The position numbers and the translations under genes were made by a program. DNA of 64,000 nucleotides from Amoebidium appalachense (taxonomy: Eukaryota; Ichthyosporea), in the NCBI GenBank assembly GCA_963693365.1, contig CAVNZM010000016.1:5394001-5458000 (forward strand), given 5' to 3'. Positions 58,638 to 64,000 of the stretch are shown here, in pieces; the stretch's first letter is position 1; every line of letters begins with the position of its first letter. The notes beneath the pieces are model-generated. The model saw only the letters and a list, made by a program, of their open reading frames with translations, was not told the origin of the DNA and did not search any database.

Positions 58638-59663
58638 ATGGGAAGAGCAAAATGTCCAGTTCCCATGTATGAAGGAGAAGGCAAGGGCAAAATCTCCTAC
58701 TCAATGTGGGCCATGCGCATGAAGTGCTTCCTCGAGGGCGAGGAATTATGGTACACGATTGAAGACGTGGCTCCTGAAGTGATAGGAGAGGACGGCGAAC
58801 CGGTGGAGCAACCTCCGGTGGAGATCGACCCCTTGGATCAGAAGAAGGCGACTTCCTACCTGGTGGAGACACTAGGTGATGTACCTGCAAGCCTGTGTCG
58901 GCGAGCTATTGCCGTAGGAAATCCCAAGGACATATGGGATACGGTAGCATCATACGCTGCGCGCAACACAGATGAGCACAAGAGAATGTTGATTCAACAG
59001 TTCTGGCGTGCTGATATGATGCCGACGGAAAGCGTGCTGGAGTATGCGGCCCGCCTGGAGTGCATTGTGCAGGATCTTCTTCATATCGATCCCAATGGAG
59101 TTAGTGAGGACATGGTTGCCGAGAAATTCCTGGACGGTGTAGGCGCTGACGACCGATTCCGCACCGACGTTAGGACCATTCAAGCTTTACCAGCAGCTGA
59201 GAAGACAATGGAAAAGATAATCGCCAAGCTGCGTGGTTTTGAGGAGAACGAGGCTGCAAGGGAGCAGCAGCGGGTGATGATGACCAGCACCCAAGGGCGC
59301 GGCGGTACGCCACGACAGGACACCGGCAAGCCGCGCGTGACTGACATATCCAAGGTGGAGTGTTACAAATGTCACAAGTTTGGGCACTACAAGTCACAGT
59401 GTCCAAAGAAGAAGAAGGGCGGCAATCGCGGCGACAAGGCGAAGCAGAACGGAGCTTCCAAGGAGATACTCGCCATGGCGGTAAACAGCGGACTCCCTTC
59501 TTCAATTGAGTGGTATTGGGACTGCGGCGCAACCTCCCATGTCACATGCCGAAAGGACTGGATGGAAGACTTCCGGTCGATCACACCCAAACCCGTCGCT
59601 CTGGGTAACACCCCGGGTGTGATGGCGCTATCTAGGAATAGGCGTCGTAAGATTAACAAGTGA
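58638..59663 (+). CDS. gag: copia gag and start of protease
   Basis: 341 codons from ATG 58638. The N-terminus (YSMWAMRMKCFLEGEELW) and middle (RMLIQQFWRADMMPTESVLE) are the copia-type gag/UBN2 fold. The zinc knuckle CYKCHKFGHYKSQC is intact (CCHC). The protease begins at SIEWYWDCGATSHVTC; the usual D-S/T-G catalytic triad reads D-C-G here. The frame leaves the family pattern after VALGNTPG and ends at TGA 59661-59663. The expected continuation is in another frame. Confidence 0.9.
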   Translation: MGRAKCPVPMYEGEGKGKISYSMWAMRMKCFLEGEELWYTIEDVAPEVIGEDGEPVEQPPVEIDPLDQKKATSYLVETLGDVPASLCRRAIAVGNPKDIWDTVASYAARNTDEHKRMLIQQFWRADMMPTESVLEYAARLECIVQDLLHIDPNGVSEDMVAEKFLDGVGADDRFRTDVRTIQALPAAEKTMEKIIAKLRGFEENEAAREQQRVMMTSTQGRGGTPRQDTGKPRVTDISKVECYKCHKFGHYKSQCPKKKKGGNRGDKAKQNGASKEILAMAVNSGLPSSIEWYWDCGATSHVTCRKDWMEDFRSITPKPVALGNTPGVMALSRNRRRKINK

Positions 59664-59851
59664 GTTCCAACAGCATGACATTTAGACTGCAGAATGTGCT
59701 GTACGTGCCAGCATTTGGAACTAACGTGATGTCGGCTTCAAGCGCCGGCAAGCACGGGTTAAGAGGCATCACCGACAGTCGACAGTGTACGATTGAGAGT
59801 GCCACAGATGGCCAAGTTGTGGCCCGTGGGGTAGTGGAGGGAGGCCTGTAG
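59660..59851 (+). pseudogene. protease C-terminal fragment, out of frame, ending in TAG
   Basis: The segment LQNVLYVPAFGTNVMSASSA is the conserved 'NVLYVPxxxxNLxS' stretch that follows copia protease. It is shifted relative to gag and runs to an in-frame TAG at 59849-59851, where the family normally has an aromatic residue in the G-L-Y/W context. The same frame then continues directly into integrase. Confidence 0.85.
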
Positions 59852-59863
59852 TATCGTCTCCTA

Positions 59864-62056
59864 GTGAAACCCGTATGTGAGAGCGTGAACATGGTGACCA
59901 CTGCAGTCGGCAGCAGTGGGGGTAACACCGTGTGTGAGCCGGTAAAGGGCAGCGCCAGTTTATGGCACCGGCGGTTTGGTCATGTGGCAATAAACACGCT
60001 ACAGAAGATGGTTAAAGAAAACATCGTCGAGGGTCTGTGCATCGACTGCAAACCCCAGGATGACGGTGTGTGCGAGGGATGCGCGAGAGGGAAGCAAGCC
60101 CGGCTCTCTTTCAGTAAGCTACCCCGCAAGACAGCGCCAGCGAAGCTCGACAGAGTTCATTCTGATGTGGCAGGACCGTTCAACAAGGAGTCGCTGCAAG
60201 GTTCCAAGTATTATGTCACCTTCATCGACGACAAGACAAGGTTCACTACGGTGTACTTCATGAAACATAAATCCCAAGTGCATACTTACTTCAAGAAGTA
60301 CAAGGCACACGTAGAGAAGCAACACGGTGCCAGCATCAAGATTCTGCGTTCCGACAACGGGGGTGAGTACACCTCCACTGAGTTCAAGTCGTTCCTGGAA
60401 GCGTGCGGCATTGAACATGAGGCGACAGTCCCTTACACACCAGAGCAGAATGGTGTAGCAGAGAGGGCTAACAGGACCATTGTCGAGACGGCGCGCTGCA
60501 TGCTGCAGCCAGCAGGCATGAGTATGGGGTTCTGGCAGCTGGCAGTACAGGCAGCTGTGTACATCAAGAACCTGACGCCAACCACAGTACTGGGTGGCAT
60601 GACACCTTGGGAGGCATGGTATGGAGAGAAGCCCGATGTTAGCCATCTACGTGTATTTGGTAGCAAGGCATTTGTCCATGTGCCGAAGGACGAGCGCAGG
60701 AAGCTAGACGCCAAGAGTCGGGAGTGTAAATTCGTCGGCTACACAGGTGACAGCAAGACGTACTTGTTGTGGGACACCGAGGCGCGCAAGACTATCGTCG
60801 GGCGAGATGTGGTGATCGATGAATCATGCACCCCAAAGGCCGGTATTCCGGTGGTGCAAGATGAGCCAATGGAATTGCTGATGCATAAGCCAATCGGAAA
60901 TCAGCAGAGCTTGGAATCGAGGGATCCAATCAGCGCCAAGAAGCAACATTCCTTTCGGAAGCCTACAATCGGCACTGACAGTGGATATGATTCAGATGCT
61001 ATCGGCGACGGCGCGGGCGAGGACAGCGGCGATTCGGACGCGGCAGGGTCAGGAGACGAGGAAGATAGTGCAGAGTTGCAGGTTGCAACCAGAAGTGCCT
61101 ATCCGTCTATGACTACAAGGCGCGGTGGGACCTACGGCATCAACGCAGGTGTAGTAGAGTACCGCGACTGTATCAGCATGGCAATTGAGAGTGCTGATAG
61201 CAATGAGGATGACCCTGTGACACTGGAAGAAGCAATCTCCAGGCCAGATGGTGCAAAGTGGAAGGCTGCGCTGGACGAGGAGTACGAATTTCTAGTCAAG
61301 AATGGGACATGGTCACTGGTGCCACTCCCACCAGGTCGTCGGGCAGTTTCCTTCAAGTGGGTCTTCAAGATGAAACGCAACGCCGACGGCAGTGTCGAGC
61401 GCTACAAGGCCCGTGGTGTGGCCAGGGGCTTCTCTCAGCAAGAGGGGATAGACTACGAAGAGACCTTTGCCCCGGTGGCCAAGTTCACCAGCTTCAGACT
61501 TCTCTTCGCTATGGCAGCGGCAGAGAACATGCACCTCACACAAATAGATATCGTCACGGCGTTCCTGAACGGCGACATCAAGGAAGAGCTGTACATGCAG
61601 CAACCGCGTGGGTACGAGGTACCCGGAAAGGAAGACTATGTGTGTCGTTTGCACAAAAGTCTGTATGGCCTCAAGCAAGCAGCAAGGTGCTGGAATGAGA
61701 AGATGCATGAGGCTATGGCCGATCTTGGCTTCACACGTGTGGAAGCTGATCGATGTGTCTACTTCAAGGTCAACGGAAGTGGAAAGACGGTGGTGGCTGT
61801 GCATGTGGACGACATGCTAGTGGCGGCGTCGACAGATGATCTTATTCAAGAATTCGTCAGGCAGGTTGCGACGAAGTTCTCCGTCAAGGTGATCGGCGAG
61901 CCAAAGCTGCTACTCGGTGTGCAGGTCAGTCGTGACGCTGCAACAGGCGATATCAAGTTGTCACAGGAAACGTACATCAAGTCATTGATGCGGCGCTTCA
62001 ACATGGTCGACAGTGCAAGGCTAAGTCAACACCGCTACCGGAGCGATGTGTGTTGA
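59864..62056 (+). CDS. pol: copia integrase and reverse transcriptase
   Basis: 730 codons. A GAG-pre-integrase zinc region (LWHRRFGHVAINTLQKM ... CEGCARGKQARLSF) leads into integrase with D-D-E in HSDVAGPF, RSDNGGEY and QNGVAERANR. An acidic linker with GSGDEEDSAEL follows, then RT: WKAALDEEYEFLVKNGTWSL, FKWVFKMKRN, QIDIVTAFLNGDIKEELYM, LYGLKQAARCW and the catalytic HVDDMLVA. The frame ends in QHRYRSDVC and TGA 62054-62056, about ten codons after the family pattern breaks near 62020. Confidence 0.93.
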   Translation: MKPVCESVNMVTTAVGSSGGNTVCEPVKGSASLWHRRFGHVAINTLQKMVKENIVEGLCIDCKPQDDGVCEGCARGKQARLSFSKLPRKTAPAKLDRVHSDVAGPFNKESLQGSKYYVTFIDDKTRFTTVYFMKHKSQVHTYFKKYKAHVEKQHGASIKILRSDNGGEYTSTEFKSFLEACGIEHEATVPYTPEQNGVAERANRTIVETARCMLQPAGMSMGFWQLAVQAAVYIKNLTPTTVLGGMTPWEAWYGEKPDVSHLRVFGSKAFVHVPKDERRKLDAKSRECKFVGYTGDSKTYLLWDTEARKTIVGRDVVIDESCTPKAGIPVVQDEPMELLMHKPIGNQQSLESRDPISAKKQHSFRKPTIGTDSGYDSDAIGDGAGEDSGDSDAAGSGDEEDSAELQVATRSAYPSMTTRRGGTYGINAGVVEYRDCISMAIESADSNEDDPVTLEEAISRPDGAKWKAALDEEYEFLVKNGTWSLVPLPPGRRAVSFKWVFKMKRNADGSVERYKARGVARGFSQQEGIDYEETFAPVAKFTSFRLLFAMAAAENMHLTQIDIVTAFLNGDIKEELYMQQPRGYEVPGKEDYVCRLHKSLYGLKQAARCWNEKMHEAMADLGFTRVEADRCVYFKVNGSGKTVVAVHVDDMLVAASTDDLIQEFVRQVATKFSVKVIGEPKLLLGVQVSRDAATGDIKLSQETYIKSLMRRFNMVDSARLSQHRYRSDVC

Positions 62057-62781
62057 GCAAGGCCATGAGTCCGGCAAGCGAGGAGGAGAGAGTGGCGATG
62101 CGGCAAGTTCCTTATGCCAGAGCTGTGGGCTCCTTAATGTACGCAATGGTGGCCACCCGGCCAGACATTGCACAAGCAGTGGGGGAACTTAGTAAGTTCG
62201 TGAGCAACCCGGGACTTCAACACTGGGACGCAGCCAAACATCTTCTCCGGTACCTCAAGGGGACAACCAACTACGGGATTGTCTACCGCGGAGGACGAGG
62301 AGGGAGTACAACAGTGGAGGGATTCACTGACTCCGATTACGCTGGCAACTCCGACGACCGTAAGTCGACGAGCGGATACATCTTCACTGCCAATGGATCT
62401 GCCATCAGCTGGGGCAGCAAGCGGCAACAGAAGACTGTGGCTACTTCATCTACAGAGGCGGAGTATATGGCTACGTGCCTGGCAGTCAAAGAGGCTAAGT
62501 GGCTACGACAGCTGCTGGGGCAGCTGGGCTACGATATGAGTGAGGCGACCATCATCTACGCCGACAACCAGGCCAGCATCAAGCTTGCAAGGAACCCGAT
62601 GCTCCATAACAGGAGCAAACACATCGACGTTCAGTACCACTACACCCGTGAGTGTGTGGAGAATGGGGATGTAGAACTTGTGTATTGCAGCACGAACAGT
62701 AACGTGGCCGACATGTGCACCAAAGCTTTAGGGAGACTTAAGTTAGTGCAGCATCGGCAGGCCATCGGCATGGCTGAGTAA
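62050..62781 (+). CDS. copia RT connection and RNase H, shifted frame
   Basis: It continues the pol homology in another frame (family match begins about 62021 with STPLPERCVLSKA). It includes RAVGSLMYAMVATRPDIA and KHLLRYLKGT, then RNase H: GFTDSDYAGNSDDRKSTSGY, SSTEAEYMA and IYADNQASIKLARNP (catalytic D, E, D), and HIDVQYHYTRE near the end. Stop is TAA at 62779-62781. There is no plausible separate start, so it is the broken end of pol and not an independent gene. Confidence 0.9.
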   Translation: MLSKAMSPASEEERVAMRQVPYARAVGSLMYAMVATRPDIAQAVGELSKFVSNPGLQHWDAAKHLLRYLKGTTNYGIVYRGGRGGSTTVEGFTDSDYAGNSDDRKSTSGYIFTANGSAISWGSKRQQKTVATSSTEAEYMATCLAVKEAKWLRQLLGQLGYDMSEATIIYADNQASIKLARNPMLHNRSKHIDVQYHYTRECVENGDVELVYCSTNSNVADMCTKALGRLKLVQHRQAIGMAE

Positions 62782-62905
62782 GAACTACAAATAGTGTAGT
62801 GTTAATGTTCGTGTAGTAGGTGTTATATGTGTTAGTATAGTAGCATAGTTTTAGAGTTGCATCTTAGGTTTAGGTTGCATGCGGTACATAGATAGAACAC
62901 AGTGC

Positions 62906-62914
62906 AAGTGGGGG
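62906..62914 (+). promoter_or_regulatory. polypurine tract of copia element
   Basis: aagtggggg immediately before the 3' LTR is the expected plus-strand primer site. It has one pyrimidine, which is tolerated in copia elements. Confidence 0.7.
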
Positions 62915-63219
62915 TGTCGAACAGGATAGCCATCCGGTATGCCCTGCGTTAGCGTAGCACTAGTGATCGGGAATATTCGAGATATTCGGGATAAACTGGT
63001 GGATAGGTTCACGATAGATCAGGATAGATCTAGAAGAGTCTAGAAGATTCTATTGGAGTGTTTTGATTGGTAGCGACTAGATCCATAGCGGCGGGTAGAC
63101 CAATCGGGAATAGTATGTAACATTCCAGTGAGCCAGACCACAAGTATATAAAGGTCCCGGCGGGCCAGTCAATGCAAGTCAGCAAATAATGAAGTCTCAC
63201 AGAGAAACCTCTAAGTTAC
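62915..63219 (+). repeat. 3' LTR of copia element
   Basis: Identical to 58285-58589 over all 305 bases as I read them. It is followed by A and then a C run. Confidence 0.95.
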
Positions 63220-63522
63220 ACCCCCCCCCCCTATTATGCCTCAACCGGCCTGCTTGCCCCCCCTTTCCCAACCGGTTTACCCCCCCCCCCCCCCCCCCCC
63301 CCCCCCGCCGCCATTCCCCCCCCCCCCCCCCCCCCTCCCCCGCCCCCGACACACCTCTTGGACCCCCTTTTTCTGGCTCCAGTGCTCCATACGTCACCCC
63401 AAACTACACTCACAATATGGTGCACCAAAACGTCCAGAGAGAGTCAGAGGGCTCGGGCTGGGGCAGGGAAGGGCCCTGGGGACTGGGTATCGGGGAGTCA
63501 TGGGAAAGGTGTACACAGTCGT

Positions 63523-63613
<91 letters not shown>

Positions 63614-64000
63614 GTGGTGGTGATATTGGCGGTGGCTGTGGCGGTGGTGGTGGTGGTGGTGGTAATGGTGGTGTGTGTGGGTGTGGGTGTGGGTGGGTGT
63701 GTGTGTGGGGGGGGGGGGGGGGGGAGGGGGAGGGGGGGGGGGGCGGGGGGAGGAAGCAGGCGGGGGGAGGAAGCAGGAAGACGTGCACATATGCCTCATA
63801 ATATTATCGACATGACAGAACATAGTAACAGCAATACTATGGCAAACTTGAGGTTAAGTGTCTCGAAAAGTGATGATACACTTTTGTTAATTGAAGCACC
63901 CGGGACCGGCCGGTCGGCTGCAACAAAACCAACTGCCTTGGGCCCCCGGGGGCCCCAGGGAGGTGACACTGTGTGTATGTGTGTGTGTGCTTGTGTGTGT
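63220..64000. other. repeat-rich end of window, no gene supported
   Basis: C runs (63221-63345), a (GT)n run of about 88 nt (63523-63610), (GGT)n (about 63611-63670) and a G run. From 63785 there is balanced sequence, with the palindrome tgggcccccgggggcccca at about 63939-63957. Open frames are repeat artefacts. Confidence 0.75.

Larger units (their letters stand above)
58285..63219 (+). mobile_element. Ty1/copia LTR retrotransposon with identical LTRs and a disrupted coding frame
   Basis: Two direct repeats (58285-58589 and 62915-63219, 305 bp each) start TGTCGAAC and match base for base. CCCCC lies on both sides (with an A after the right LTR), consistent with a 5-bp duplication inside a C run. 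The internal order is gag, protease, integrase, RT, RNase H, that is, copia order. A purine tract (aagtggggg, about 62906-62914) precedes the right LTR. Identical LTRs imply recent insertion, yet the coding frame has at least two frameshifts in the protease region, an in-frame TAG and one frameshift before RNase H. Confidence 0.95.

Overview
This is nuclear DNA of a eukaryote. The evidence is short coding exons with GT..AG introns and matching phases, a split-promoter tRNA gene, a Ty1/copia retrotransposon, and homologues of CC2D1/Lgd, Gemin8 and RNA polymerase III subunit RPC6. The lineage is not resolved. The gene set would fit a holozoan or an alga-like protist. More than half of the window is simple sequence: poly(G)/poly(C) runs up to about 60 nt, (TG)n/(CA)n and (GA)n/(CT)n. 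Nearly all long open frames made only of Cys-Val, His-Thr, Ser-Leu, Gly or Pro are translations of these repeats and are not listed as genes.

Layout. 1-21.7 kb (minus strand): one intron-rich CC2D1/Lgd-like gene. I resolved 27 exons whose phases all agree; its 3' end lies beyond position 1. 22.2-22.9 kb (plus): a small two-exon hypothetical gene. 23.9-25.5 kb (plus): a decayed pogo/Tigger-like transposase. 26.5-31.4 kb (minus): a six-exon Gemin8 homologue. 31.7 kb: tRNA-Val(AAC). 32.3-33.1 kb (plus): an intronless secreted glycoprotein. 33.7-44.7 kb (minus): an 11-exon RPC6/POLR3F gene, apparently complete (304 codons). 45.2-48.1 kb (minus): one or two small unidentified genes whose reading frames overlap at ATGA. 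50.0-57.6 kb: a 7.57 kb DNA transposon with GGGCCTGTTTGG termini and TTA target duplications (PIF/Harbinger-like). It carries a spliced OTU protease + CXC + SANT-like + zinc protein, and I see no DDE transposase. 58.3-63.2 kb: a copia element with identical LTRs but a broken coding frame.

Two window-wide patterns stand out. About half of the resolved introns carry a long sense-strand poly(C) run just after the 5' splice site, and several carry (CA)n just before the 3' splice site, on both strands. In addition, a short interspersed repeat family occurs at least 13 times, almost always abutting a poly(G)/poly(C) run. Two copies 16 kb apart, in opposite orientation, are identical over about 210 bp.

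The host genes serve unrelated housekeeping tasks (endosomal/ESCRT sorting, snRNP assembly, Pol III transcription), so no operon-like logic is implied.
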